Positions 8,400 through 17,700 of a DNA stretch of 64,000 nt are shown here, in pieces; position 1 is the first letter of the stretch, and the number at the start of each line of letters is the position of its first letter. The position numbers were made by a program, and so were the translations under genes. Below the pieces are notes generated by a model that saw only the letters and a list, made by a program, of their open reading frames with translations, did no database searches and was not told where the DNA came from. Source of the stretch: Clostridiales bacterium (GTDB lineage: Bacteria; Bacillota; DSM-16504; Desulfitibacterales; JAICDB01); NCBI GenBank assembly GCA_020063565.1, contig JAICDB010000006.1, positions 124,001-188,000 of the forward strand, read 5' to 3'.

Positions 8400-8639
8400 C
8401 TACTTGAAGAAGTTCAGGACAGTAGAAACTATGGCTCCTGCAAGTATTGTAGTTACTCCATACACAAGAGTACTTCTAAGTGCCTTCGCGTGCCTGGCTG
8501 CATCATGTTCATCCTGAGCACTGGAACGCATAAGCGCGTGCCATGCTGCTGTAAGAGCAACAGCGGGAACAGCAACAGCCGTAATCCAGGTTAAAGCTGT
8601 CTGGAAAAAAGAAATAATGTCAGATACAAATGCCGGCAT
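8400..8639 (-). CDS. Small two-TM membrane protein, VirB2/Maff2-like
   Basis: A 79-residue protein with two hydrophobic helices (about residues 15-35 and 58-76) joined by a polar loop. This is the topology of VirB2/TrbC-type pilins and of Maff2-type proteins seen in Bacillota conjugative elements. The start at 8639 has a perfect AGGAGG site 8 bases upstream; an ATG-like frame extension to 8648 lacks one. It stands just before the mobilisation genes and probably belongs to the transfer machinery. Confidence 0.6.
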   Translation of the reverse strand: MPAFVSDIISFFQTALTWITAVAVPAVALTAAWHALMRSSAQDEHDAARHAKALRSTLVYGVTTILAGAIVSTVLNFFK

Positions 8640-8675
8640 ATATAACACCTCCTTTCAAGGATATTGAAAATAAAA

Positions 8676-8702
8676 AACAGCAGAACCGTGTCTGCCGTTT
8701 AT
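8676..8702 (-). terminator. Rho-independent terminator
   Basis: On the minus strand an imperfect hairpin (AACGGCAGA facing TCTGCTGTT) is followed by TTTTTTATTTTC. It lies 31 bases past the stop of the gene at 8733-9221. Confidence 0.7.
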
Positions 8703-8732
8703 AACTAACAATAACTATTTTGTAACCCTCAT

Positions 8733-9221
8733 TTATCTTTCAATTCCGCTTTCTCTGCTGCGTATGTTGATTTTTTCAGCTGATTCTCTTCTTGCAACCC
8801 CTTCTCTGTTCTGACCCTTTTGAGTTTCCAAATCAACAATTCTTACCGTCTCTTTTTGTACAGACTTTTCTGCAACCTGAGCTGTATCAGAACGGCTCTC
8901 TTCTTTTCTCACTACCATTTTGTCAGCTACTTCTCGCTGGTATGAACGTTGAAACCGCAGTATTGCATCATTACCAATCAAACCGCATATTTCAAATATC
9001 CTGTCTTCCACAGCAGATAAAAACCTAACCGCTGCTCTTCCCGCCTGTTTCACAGCTTCCCTTCTGGTAGGTATTTGTTCTGCAGAAAAGCGGCTCACTC
9101 TGTCGGACGTAAATATCATCTTTATCGCTTCTTTAATTTTTTCACTGTTATCTTTCATTCTTTTAACTGCACTAACATACCCATTATAGCCCTGTTTTTG
9201 GTGGCTGTTATCATACGGCAT
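8733..9221 (-). CDS. Hypothetical charged protein, 162 aa
   Basis: Not recognised. The frame opens at 9287, but the ATG at 9221 has the ribosome site (AAAGGAG). The protein is polar, with predicted helices in the first 110 residues and an Arg/Glu/Ser-rich, probably disordered tail from about residue 120. No signal peptide or membrane segment. It is flanked by terminators on both sides, so it may be transcribed alone. Confidence 0.6.
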   Translation of the reverse strand: MPYDNSHQKQGYNGYVSAVKRMKDNSEKIKEAIKMIFTSDRVSRFSAEQIPTRREAVKQAGRAAVRFLSAVEDRIFEICGLIGNDAILRFQRSYQREVADKMVVRKEESRSDTAQVAEKSVQKETVRIVDLETQKGQNREGVARRESAEKINIRSRESGIER

Positions 9222-9251
9222 TATTTTCTCTCTCCTTTCAAAGTTTGTTAA

Positions 9252-9283
9252 AAATAAAAAAACAGCAGAACCTGCTGCATAAA
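9252..9283 (-). terminator. Rho-independent terminator
   Basis: On the minus strand CAGCAG-GTT-CTGCTG is followed by TTTTTTTATTTTT. It lies downstream of the CpaE-like gene (stop at 9315) and overlaps the leader of the next gene. Confidence 0.75.
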
Positions 9284-9314
9284 ACATGCAAATTATTTTT
9301 TAAAACTCACATCA

Positions 9315-10490
9315 CTAATGCAATAAGTTAAACATTTTATGCACGATACTTTCCGCAAGAGAATCCGGAAAAATCATCCCCATTGCTGAAAATGCTATTA
9401 AAATAAAAAGCACAAATAATACAGTAAAAGCCGCTGCTTTTACCCCGATTTTATTTTTCTTATTTTTTCTCTTTTCTTCAGGAAGCAAATCTGCAAGTAT
9501 TCGTCCACAAGCATTGCTCACTTTTTCTCCCTTTGGCGGCCATGCATCAGTAAAAAACTCTTCCGGAATATCAAAAACCCTTACTCTAAATCCATCCTCC
9601 ATATGCTGCTTTTCCCAGTACCTTCCCGCATCATGTTCCGCCGCCAGAAAAACAAGGTGTTCTTCTCCGCAGCTGTACCAGGATTTGTCCAGGCGAAAAA
9701 ACCTGTGGACCTGGGGTAAAACGGCTAATATGAGGTCATAATCTCCCTTTATTTCTTCTGCTTTTTCAGCTCCGCGGTCAACAACAATGTACTGCCATCT
9801 TCGGGCACGTACAAATTCCTTAAAATTATTACTACGCACTACATCCAATCTCGGCAGCCAGGGTTCGGGAGCTTCTTCAATATCGATGTTGTTCAGTACG
9901 ATGCTTAAACTGGGCTTTCCTGCTTCTACAAGCAGGGTATCGTACCTTTGCCCAGCCAAAAATGCCGCAATTGCGCAGGCAACTTTTGTTGTTCCCACCC
10001 CCGGCGCCGTACCGCAGACCGCTATGCACGCAGGTCTGTGAGATACGGCCACTTTCTTCTCAACGATCTTTTCAACAACTTCTTTCTCCTTCTCGTTTTC
10101 AGGTGCCAGCCGGGGATCCAGCCATTTGGCCGCCGCTTCCAGACCGGCAGGTTCTTTGTTAAGCACTTCTTCCAGCTTTTCCGGCTCCGTAATCACATCG
10201 TAAACTCCCGCCTGCACTACCCTGGCCACTTCCGCATCCCCGGGATTTTTATTGCGGGCAAGCAATATTACCCTGGTATTTGGTCGCGTCAAACGGAATC
10301 TAAGCACGGCAGTACCCAGTCCCGGGCCGGCTTCTGCATCCAGAACAAGAACATCAACCGGAATACGTACAAGCTGATCGAGGATATTTGGTCCCTCACC
10401 CTTTTCGGCAACCCTGAATTCCGCATCTTCCCTTTCCCTCATAGATGAAAAAAGAGACGCATTACAGCGTCCCAGGACGAAATATATCAT
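9315..10490 (-). CDS. CpaE/TadZ-like receiver-plus-ATPase protein with C-terminal TM
   Basis: A 391-residue protein in three parts. Residues ~1-110 resemble a receiver fold (DVLVLDAEAGPGLG). A MinD/ParA-type P-loop follows near residue 160 (CGTAPGVGTTKVA), deviating from the usual KGGxGKT by having T in place of the catalytic Lys-Thr context. A membrane helix closes the protein at about residues 350-372. The CpaE/TadZ family positions Tad pili in other bacteria, but this one lies in the conjugation half of the element, between the replication gene and the VirB2-like gene. A second TadZ-like gene sits in the Tad locus (30898-31722). Confidence 0.65.
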   Translation of the reverse strand: MIYFVLGRCNASLFSSMREREDAEFRVAEKGEGPNILDQLVRIPVDVLVLDAEAGPGLGTAVLRFRLTRPNTRVILLARNKNPGDAEVARVVQAGVYDVITEPEKLEEVLNKEPAGLEAAAKWLDPRLAPENEKEKEVVEKIVEKKVAVSHRPACIAVCGTAPGVGTTKVACAIAAFLAGQRYDTLLVEAGKPSLSIVLNNIDIEEAPEPWLPRLDVVRSNNFKEFVRARRWQYIVVDRGAEKAEEIKGDYDLILAVLPQVHRFFRLDKSWYSCGEEHLVFLAAEHDAGRYWEKQHMEDGFRVRVFDIPEEFFTDAWPPKGEKVSNACGRILADLLPEEKRKNKKNKIGVKAAAFTVLFVLFILIAFSAMGMIFPDSLAESIVHKMFNLLH

Positions 10491-10511
10491 GTACTCACCC
10501 TTTCAGGAAAT

Positions 10512-11381
10512 TTAACCTCCCCAGTTCATATACAGCTCCCTGTATTTATCCTTCCTTCCAATTTTCTTACTTGCTGTTTCATTTTCGGGAGAAGGTTTCC
10601 TCCCGTCGGCAACTGCCCTGATAAGGACACCGTACCAGTTCCTCACTTCCTTTCCTTCAGCCCACTGGGCCGCTGCTTTTACAGCCTGCCTGATCCTTTT
10701 TTCATCTCCCCTTCCTACCTTAATCATCTGCCCGGCTATATAATCATCTATGGGAATACCAACCTCTTCTCCATCTTTAATGATTAACTCTTTCAACCTG
10801 ATACTGCTTTCATCAATTTTTCCCATGCAATTTTTCTCCTGCCGGGATTCAACAACATCATTAGATTTTTTATTTTCTATATTATTAGTTACTTTATTAA
10901 TACTAGTATCTTTGTTGTTGTTGTTATTCTCTTTACTGTTAATATTTATATTACTGTTTATATTAGTGTCCCACTTTTTAGGTGTCCCATTTTTTGGGAC
11001 ACGGTTTTTTTGTGACACGGTATCCGTGTCACATTTTTTAGGACACGGTGCTTTTTTATCTGGATTTGGTACTTCAACTACCGTGAAAACATTTTTGCTA
11101 AATTTACCTCCTTCATCAACTTTTTGTTCTACCCTAATGAGATCTTCTTCCTTTAACTCATTAAGATATTTATAGTATGTTGTCTTGCTGTTTATTCCTA
11201 AATCCGCCATGATTAAATCCCGTCCCGGCCATGCTGATTCACCACCTCCGCAGTAACTTCTTATGTATGCATATAGTGCTTTTGCACCCAAAGATATTTC
11301 ACGGCTTTTCATAACTGCTTTAGGAATTGTTCCAAAACCCTGGACGTTTACACCTTCAGCCCTTAAAATATCAGTCACCAA
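10512..11381 (-). CDS. Winged-helix replication-initiator-like protein
   Basis: A 289-residue protein. Residues ~15-95 form a helix-turn-helix/winged-helix domain (LGAKALYAYIRSYCGGG, then SKTTYYKYLNELKEE). A 70-residue Asn/Lys/Ser/Ile linker of very low complexity follows, then a C-terminal helical domain. This layout is typical of plasmid RepA-like or phage replisome-organiser proteins. Its position next to parM/parR supports replication. The frame opens at a TTG (11381), but the adjacent GTG at 11378 has equal or better spacing from the AAGGAGG site. Confidence 0.65.
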   Translation of the reverse strand: MVTDILRAEGVNVQGFGTIPKAVMKSREISLGAKALYAYIRSYCGGGESAWPGRDLIMADLGINSKTTYYKYLNELKEEDLIRVEQKVDEGGKFSKNVFTVVEVPNPDKKAPCPKKCDTDTVSQKNRVPKNGTPKKWDTNINSNININSKENNNNNKDTSINKVTNNIENKKSNDVVESRQEKNCMGKIDESSIRLKELIIKDGEEVGIPIDDYIAGQMIKVGRGDEKRIRQAVKAAAQWAEGKEVRNWYGVLIRAVADGRKPSPENETASKKIGRKDKYRELYMNWGG

Positions 11382-11396
11382 CAGAACCTCCTTACA

Positions 11397-11424
11397 CTAA
11401 AAAATCGCCTTAAAAAAGGCGGTA
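11397..11424 (-). terminator. Rho-independent terminator after parR
   Basis: On the minus strand CCGCCTT-TTT-AAGGCG is followed by ATTTTTTAG. It sits 16 bases past the parR stop. Confidence 0.8.
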
Positions 11425-11439
11425 AAATTCAATAATCTA

Positions 11440-11727
11440 TTATTCCAGATTCTCGATATCACTTAAAAAACCATCAAGTATATAATCTTTTTCTTTTTCG
11501 CTTTCCTCCTTACTACCAAAAATTGTATTTGATTCTACCGGAGGGGAACTGTTACTTTCTAACTTATCAACTAAATTTTTTAACCTTTCAGTTTGTTTTT
11601 CCAAGCTTTTACACTCAGAATAATGTTTAATAGCATTTCTGACATACTCCGCTTTCTTTTTTGAAGGAATCCCGCTCAAAATTTTCATGCATTCTTCGTC
11701 AAGAACCAGAGGAAATCTTTTATTCAA
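11440..11727 (-). CDS. parR: ParR-like centromere-binding protein
   Basis: The frame opens far upstream, but the TTG at 11727 has a strong ribosome site (GGGAGG, 7 bases) and gives a 95-residue protein of ParR size. The N-terminal half (LDEECMKILSG, SKKKAEYVRNAIKHY) fits a ribbon-helix-helix domain. A coiled-coil stretch and an acidic tail follow, the latter suited to contact the ParM filament. It lies downstream of the parM-like gene, with six repeats of a GTTACTACC box between them. Family similarity is inferred from these features, not from strong sequence identity. Confidence 0.65.
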   Translation of the reverse strand: MNKRFPLVLDEECMKILSGIPSKKKAEYVRNAIKHYSECKSLEKQTERLKNLVDKLESNSSPPVESNTIFGSKEESEKEKDYILDGFLSDIENLE

Positions 11728-11745
11728 TATACTCCCTCCCGGGCA

Positions 11746-12017
11746 GTAGTAATAACCTGTAACGCATAACCCTTGTATATCAGGGTATATAAAGGAAATA
11801 ACCTTAAAGCGGTAGTAACATTTAACGGATAATATAATTCTGACTTTGATTATTACTACCCTCAAAGAAAAAATATCTCTTAAAACATTGTTGTACAGGC
11901 ATTTAGGGGCATAAAATGTTACTACCGCATTAATACTAAAGTTACTACCACCGAATAATTTAAAAACGCTGTGAGCCATAGTTAACAGGTACTTTATAAT
12001 TCCTAAATGTTACTACC
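11746..12017. repeat. Candidate parC centromere: six GTTACTACC boxes
   Basis: Boxes at 11746 (GTAGTAAT), 11811 (GGTAGTAAC), 11853 (ATTACTACC), 11918, 11941 and 12009 (all GTTACTACC). Two are inverted relative to the other four. Several spacings are 65-68 bases, about six helical turns. They fill the gap between the parM stop and the parR start, as expected for ParR-binding iterons, although parC usually lies upstream of parM. Confidence 0.7.
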
Positions 12018-12018
12018 C

Positions 12019-13059
12019 TTAGGACGTCCTTTTCTCAAGTATTTTTCTTTCCGCAGCTTTAGCGACAGCCATAAATCCGCGGGCATTTGCAAACTGCGCA
12101 TCCGGAGCTACCTGTAGATGGTGATGAAGCTTTTGCAGATGCTTTTTAAGAGCTAATGCTCCTCCACCGGTTATAAACACAACTTCAATAAAATCACTCA
12201 TATCACCCCAAATATGCCTTACGCTGTCCATTATGCTCCTGGCAATAGCTCTGTATGCCATGTCTATTTCAGCAGAAAAATCAATTTCTCTCCCTCCGAA
12301 GGATATTACCTTATTATTTATCAGCTCGTCTACCATCATCGGGTCAATTCTTTTACCGGTCTTTTTCTTGAAAGCATGGGTTATTAGTCTGTGCATTTCA
12401 TTCATACCTACATTTAAAGTGTCGGAGAGGTCCGTCCTTGTCTTGAAACTTTCAGATCCCTGGAAGGTCACAAAATCAGTTGTCTTATATCCTATGTCAA
12501 CAACACTTATCATTTTCCCGGACCTTGCAATAGCTCTTGCCATACTATTGTCCAGTAATGAATAAATAGCCCCTGCCGCCTGTGGAAATTCCGTAACCTT
12601 CTTGAACTGTATTTTTCTGCTTTTATCTTTCAAAGGTCCTCCGAAAAATTTAACTTCTGCTTGAAAAGATTTAATATATTCTTTGAATTCTTTGCGCTGT
12701 AAAGCAAAATCTGCATATGGCAGCCCGGTAATTAAATGTATTCCATCCCGGCATTCGCCACGGAGAAGCAGTGCTGCTGCAGTGGCAAGGAGCACCCTGG
12801 TATTGGGGTGTTTTATTTTATCTGAGTCCAGAGTTCTTGAAGCTCCCAGGGATTCTTCTTCAGCCAGTTCTCCGACATAGTACTCTTCTCCGTTTATTAA
12901 TACATATAAATTGTCCAGCCCTTTTACACTACCTCCGAGTATATCCGCCATCGACCTGTCCCTACCGGGCCCGACAATTGAAGGTATAATAATCTTATCA
13001 CCGTCCTGATTTACCCCTTTAGTAAAACCATATCCAAGATCCACAGCTATCTTATACAA
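12019..13059 (-). CDS. parM: ParM/StbA-type plasmid-segregation actin
   Basis: A filament-forming actin homologue that pushes or pulls plasmid copies apart. The 346-residue protein has the actin-ATPase phosphate motifs: VDLGYGFTKG at the N-terminus, VVDIGYKTTD in the middle and FITGGGA near the C-terminus. Length is normal for ParM. Start is a TTG at 13059 with AGAGGTG upstream; its first eight bases overlap the end of the EAL gene, suggesting co-translation. Together with parR and the boxes between them it forms a type II partition locus. Confidence 0.88.
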   Translation of the reverse strand: MYKIAVDLGYGFTKGVNQDGDKIIIPSIVGPGRDRSMADILGGSVKGLDNLYVLINGEEYYVGELAEEESLGASRTLDSDKIKHPNTRVLLATAAALLLRGECRDGIHLITGLPYADFALQRKEFKEYIKSFQAEVKFFGGPLKDKSRKIQFKKVTEFPQAAGAIYSLLDNSMARAIARSGKMISVVDIGYKTTDFVTFQGSESFKTRTDLSDTLNVGMNEMHRLITHAFKKKTGKRIDPMMVDELINNKVISFGGREIDFSAEIDMAYRAIARSIMDSVRHIWGDMSDFIEVVFITGGGALALKKHLQKLHHHLQVAPDAQFANARGFMAVAKAAERKILEKRTS

Positions 13060-13804
13060 CTTGCAGCACCTCTCTTTCAGTTTTTTTATTTAGTTCTTCT
13101 GCAGGAAAGGGTCTTGAAAAAATAAAACCCTGGCACAATTCAATCCCTATTTGCCGGAGGATATATAGTTCTTCATTTGTCTGTACTCCTTCAGCTATTA
13201 CTTTTGAGTCTATGCTCTGCCCCAGTTGAAAGAGATGGTTGATAATATTACGCCTGTCCTTATCACGGTTGCAGTTTGCTATTAAATCTCTATCCAGTTT
13301 GAAATATTCAGGTTTAATATATAAAACAGTCCTCAGTCTATCATGCCCGCTGGTAATATCATCTACTGCTATAGAAATACCCTGCGACCTATACCAAGCT
13401 GCTGCATCGGTAATTTTCTCCATTTCTTCATTGGAGTGTTCTGTTATTTCAAGCACTACATTAGAATTTTTAAACTGCCTTGAAAAAGATTCCGCTATAC
13501 CATCAAGCCTACTAGTAAAAATTGAGCTCCCTACATTGATAAACAGCTTTTTATCTCCTATGTTTTTTAAAACATTCAAACCGTTTTTTATACACCTGTG
13601 CTCCAGCTGGTGTGTCTTTCTTTTTTCTTTCGCATAAAAAAACAAACGGTTCGGGCTTTCCAGAACCGAACCGCGCGGGCCGCGCGTTAAAGCTTCCCAA
13701 CCCTCAATACAACCCTCTTTAATGTTTACCACCGGCTGTAAATACGTCTGAATTTCTCCTGATAGAGCGCGCTTCAAAGCTTCATTTTTCTTTTTCCGGC
13801 TCAT
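13052..13804 (-). CDS. EAL-domain c-di-GMP phosphodiesterase
   Basis: Hydrolyses cyclic di-GMP to pGpG. A single EAL domain of 250 residues without sensor or GGDEF part. Catalytic motifs look intact: EAL in GWEALTRGP, Asn in LFINVG, Glu in LEITEH, DD in AVDDITSG, Lys in FKLDRD and Glu in VIAEGV. The loop-6 motif DDFGTG is altered to DDITSG, with the two Asp kept. It overlaps parM by 8 bases. On an element that also carries a Tad pilus and a large adhesin, it may set local c-di-GMP levels that govern attachment; this is inference. Confidence 0.85.
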   Translation of the reverse strand: MSRKKKNEALKRALSGEIQTYLQPVVNIKEGCIEGWEALTRGPRGSVLESPNRLFFYAKEKRKTHQLEHRCIKNGLNVLKNIGDKKLFINVGSSIFTSRLDGIAESFSRQFKNSNVVLEITEHSNEEMEKITDAAAWYRSQGISIAVDDITSGHDRLRTVLYIKPEYFKLDRDLIANCNRDKDRRNIINHLFQLGQSIDSKVIAEGVQTNEELYILRQIGIELCQGFIFSRPFPAEELNKKTEREVLQVV

Positions 13805-13825
13805 AAATCCACCCTTTCATATTTT

Positions 13826-14212
13826 TTAAGGAAAAATATACTTTACAGCTATCCAGAGGACATACCCCAAAAAAATATAAGGCACCAGGGGAACCTCTAT
13901 TCTTAAACTCTTATCTTTAAAAAATATCCTTACGAAACCAACCATCATAACAAATGATATGAAAAAAATCATTTCATAAAATTTACTGCCCATAAAAAAC
14001 GATAATACAGTAATAAGCTTTATATCTCCTCCTCCGATTCCTCCCCGGGTAATAATACTTACAGCAACTAGAACAGCAAAACAGCTTAAAGACATAAAAA
14101 AATGTTCGGAATAATCCCGAACAACAAGAAGAGAAAAAAGAAAAAGGGTAAGTACCGCAGAATTCGGCACTTCCCTTTTTTTAATATCTATATATGAAAG
14201 ATGGAAAAGCAA
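13826..14212 (-). CDS. Prepilin peptidase (A24 family, TadV/CpaA type)
   Basis: Cleaves the leader of Flp-type pilins in the membrane. The 128-residue polytopic protein keeps both catalytic Asp motifs: D in YIDIKKREVPN and GGGD in GGIGGGDIKL. Four to five membrane helices are visible. It is the only prepilin peptidase in the window, so it probably serves the Tad pseudopilins at 26796-27910 of the same element. The start is uncertain: the frame's TTG at 14212 lacks a ribosome site, while a strong GGGGAGG site lies about 35 bases upstream without a standard start codon in frame. Confidence 0.8.
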   Translation of the reverse strand: MLFHLSYIDIKKREVPNSAVLTLFLFSLLVVRDYSEHFFMSLSCFAVLVAVSIITRGGIGGGDIKLITVLSFFMGSKFYEMIFFISFVMMVGFVRIFFKDKSLRIEVPLVPYIFLGYVLWIAVKYIFP

Positions 14213-14259
14213 CGCCAGAACAGCTATATCTTCTATATCTCCCCTCCCCTTTCTTGTAT

Positions 14260-14362
14260 CTATGCCTTCTCTCTTAAATCTTCAATATAAGTTTCCTGCT
14301 CAAGCGATCTTGCAGCCAGTTTTTTCAAGAATCCGCTGAAACATCTTTTCGCTCACTTTCAC
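14260..14362 (-). pseudogene. Degenerate copy of the neighbouring coiled-coil gene's 5' end
   Basis: The first ~17 bases (GTGAAAGTGAGCGAAAA) match the start of the gene at 14380-14691, and the next codons (FQRILEK against LNQILEK) also agree. The frame then stops after 20 codons; continuation is only possible in a shifted frame. It looks like a short broken duplication. Confidence 0.4.
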
Positions 14363-14379
14363 ATTCCTTCCATTCTACA

Positions 14380-14691
14380 TCAATCACTTATTTTTACACT
14401 CTTTAAATTAACAATATCTCCCCAGTTTTTCGCAGTAACCGTTTCAATTGCAAGTATATCCTTACGAAGATCTTTAATTTCTCCAGATAATTCAATATGC
14501 CTTTCAGCGTTTTTAATTTCTAAGTCATCGAACTTAGATTCCAGTGACTTAAGTTTAGAAACAACTTCATTATGATTCTTGTCAGTTTTAGTTTCTAAGT
14601 TATTAAGACGCTTATTAATATTTTTAATTTCACTATCCATGCTAGTTAATTTTTCTAGGATTTGATTTAAGATTTTTTCGCTCACTTTCAT
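14380..14691 (-). CDS. Coiled-coil protein, 103 aa
   Basis: Almost the whole protein is a predicted coiled coil with heptads of Leu/Ile (repeats such as LESKFDDLEIKN). No membrane segment. It resembles the repeats of the gene at 21464-21931, which has an added membrane anchor. It lies between the PKD-repeat surface protein and the prepilin peptidase. Function unknown; a scaffold role is a guess from structure. Confidence 0.6.
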   Translation of the reverse strand: MKVSEKILNQILEKLTSMDSEIKNINKRLNNLETKTDKNHNEVVSKLKSLESKFDDLEIKNAERHIELSGEIKDLRKDILAIETVTAKNWGDIVNLKSVKISD

Positions 14692-14744
14692 TTCCCCCTT
14701 TAATTTTAATTATATCAAAACTATTGAACTGATATAGGATTTTT

Positions 14745-17700
14745 TTAGTAACTTCTCAGCCTCGTCTTAAGTTTATTGAGTTGGCTCCCACTTACCTGAA
14801 CTGTCTTCATGTCAGTTACTATCCTGACAGTCCCGTCATATCTTTCTTTATAAGCCGTAAATTCAATAGTATACGTCCCATCGGACATGTCATAGGGTAT
14901 AATGACCACCCTGTCGTAGTCACCGCCGAGTACATCGTGTCTCGTCTCCCAATGGTTTATGTCAGGAGGAGTTCCGCCGATGGGATATTCAGGCACGAGC
15001 TCTGTCACGTTCGTACTGGCAAAACCGTTTTCACCTGCGTCCCACCACATTTTTGCTTCAACTTTGAAGGCCCTTCCTTCCGTATCAGCCGATAGAATCA
15101 TTGCCTCTCCGGCAGCATAGATGTTTTTATCGCTTTCCCCTTCTACATAAAGTGGATCCTCCACTACAAGTGTCTTCTCACACCAGTCAGACCACAGGGC
15201 CGGCGACAGCCCGTTGGGAGACGCGTCCTTTACTTTCAGGGCTATTATATACGTCCCGGCGCCGTAATCACCCCACCCCGTGGACTCAAATATTGAAGGT
15301 GGTTTTGTGTTGTGATATTCAGCCAGGATATTGTTGTTTTCATCCCTTACCTGCCATACTCTCTCGGTTATCCCGGCCCCATCGGGATCGTAAGAATTGT
15401 CGTTATAAGTCACCGGTTCATCGGCTGCCACCGGGTTGGGCAATATAGAAAACTGTGCAACTGGTTTTTGATTGCCCGGTATGACTGATAACATCCTTAC
15501 AAACCAATCAGACCATTGAGCTGTCATTGATGCTAAAGCTGGCTGATCTTTTACTCTAAGCCTTATATCATACGTTCCTGTACCCAGTGTTTCAAAGTCT
15601 GTAGGTTGTCCATTTGCCCAGCTGCTTCCATTTTTCCTATACTGCCATTCTCTTGCTACAATCGGATCGCCGTCCGGGTCATAAGATGTATCTGTATATT
15701 TTGCTTCTACATCTTGTGGTAACGGATTAGGCGATACAGTAAACTGTGCAACTGGCTTATTATTAGATGGTACGACATTTACTGTCTGATAAAAGGCTTC
15801 AGACCATTCACCGTTTTCATCTTGCACTTTTAGCTCTATTCTATATTCTCCTAACTGATTATATACGCTACTTGGAAAACTGCTGACGGCATTATGCCAC
15901 GAACCACCAGGGTCCTGGTAACGCCACTGATATTGAACTAAATTATCCCCGTTAGGATCATAGGAAAAATCATCATAACTTAATGTTTTTCCTAGTGGAA
16001 GCGGATTAGGACTTACAGTGAATTGAGCAACAGGAGGTATATTGCTTCCCGTGTCTACTACTTTAACATTATAATCGGACCACACTCCTTCAACGTCTTT
16101 TACCCTGTACGAAATGACATAAGTTTTATTTTTTTCTAAAATTGAAGGTTGTCCAATATTCCATGAGGTTGTTGTGGCTTCCTTCCATTTCCACTCTCTT
16201 TCTATTATTCCTTTCCCTGGTTCGGTCTGATGATCCATGTCATAAGCATTATCTGTTATATCTATGCTGTAGTTTGTTGCATTTTCTGTTAATTGAATTG
16301 AATATAAAGCCAGAGGTTTACGGTGAACATATACAGTTAAATGATCTGCAGGAATATCCGACCACTTCCTGTAATTTGTAAACCTTTCATCATCTTTAGG
16401 GTTGTCCTTTGCCTGGAATACTACATCATACTTACCGACTTTATCGAATGAGTATATAGGGCCAGATATAAATTGATCGTGAAAACCGGCTAAACCCAGG
16501 CTGTTATCAAAGTAATATGGGTCATGGACATACTTCCAGCGTCTTTCAATTTCCGGGTCGTTTTCTGTATCACTGTAAAAAGTATTATAAGTTACTTCTT
16601 CATTAAGCAGCACATACACTGTTTTATATCCTTGAGTTGTATTTACTGTATTAACTATATAGTCTGTTACGTTTGATATTGCCTGATCCATATTACTGTT
16701 ATAAGTAAAAAAGCCTTTATTATTATTTTCCTGTATTATATTCTCTGCTTGAATTTTATTATCATTTGTTCCAAGTACACCAAAGTATATGCCATCATTG
16801 ATTAGACGTGAAAGGATTAGATAATGCTGTTCTTGATCTTTTAATTCTGCATATTCTATATTGTTTATGCCTATAATAAACTTTTTTGTACCTTGTCTCC
16901 ACGTAACACGATCTAATACTTCATCTATTGTTTCATAATTTTTCACATAAGCAATAATATCTAAATAGAAATTATCAACACAATAATCGTTACCAGCTCG
17001 AAAATATCTAATGTTATTAATAGGTATATCAGCTTTATAAAATGTTTTACTATATAATTGATAAGCATTTGCTTTAAATTGTCCTACTTTATACCATGTA
17101 TTACCGTCATTGCTTACATAACAATATACATTTATAAGATCATGACTTCCATAGCCCGTGTTAGCTCTAAATGTAATTTCTTGTATTTCTTCTATTCCAA
17201 TAGTTCTACCTATGTCAATATATCTATTATTTGCACCGAAGTAATATTGACCTGTGTCCCAACCACCATCTGCAGTATTCCCTCCACCTTCTCCTCCATA
17301 ATTACCTGCAAAAGTTGACTCTATATTAATTCTATTACTGTAGTTAAAAACCTTTGTTTCTATTGTGCTTTCTATATTAGGAACTTCAATTGAATAGTCT
17401 ATTTGGGAATTTTCTAATTTGGGCTTCATCTGTGAATTAACAACTGCTTCTAGATTATCTAATACTGTATCATTTACTTCTTCTCCAATAGTAAATACTA
17501 TATCTGCTTTTTTCTTGGTTATTGCTTCAAAACTGGTAATTGGAGCTACATTTATTACCTCCACCGTTTTTTCTGCTAATGGTTTTGAATAAGTGTCAGC
17601 TTTTTTAATATCTTCTGGGCCTATAAAATCCGAAATGGTAGACTGTCCAAAACTTTCTTCAATCTCTAATTCAAACTGATATTTACCTATATCTGTTACA

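Noticed and set aside
10750-11175. Ser/Leu-rich plus-strand frame opposite the replication gene
   Set aside because: Comes from the Asn/Lys-rich linker read backwards; no ribosome site.
11746-12017. CRISPR array
   Set aside because: Repeats are only 9 bp, in both orientations, with irregular spacing; partition boxes fit better. No other CRISPR-like array was seen in the window.
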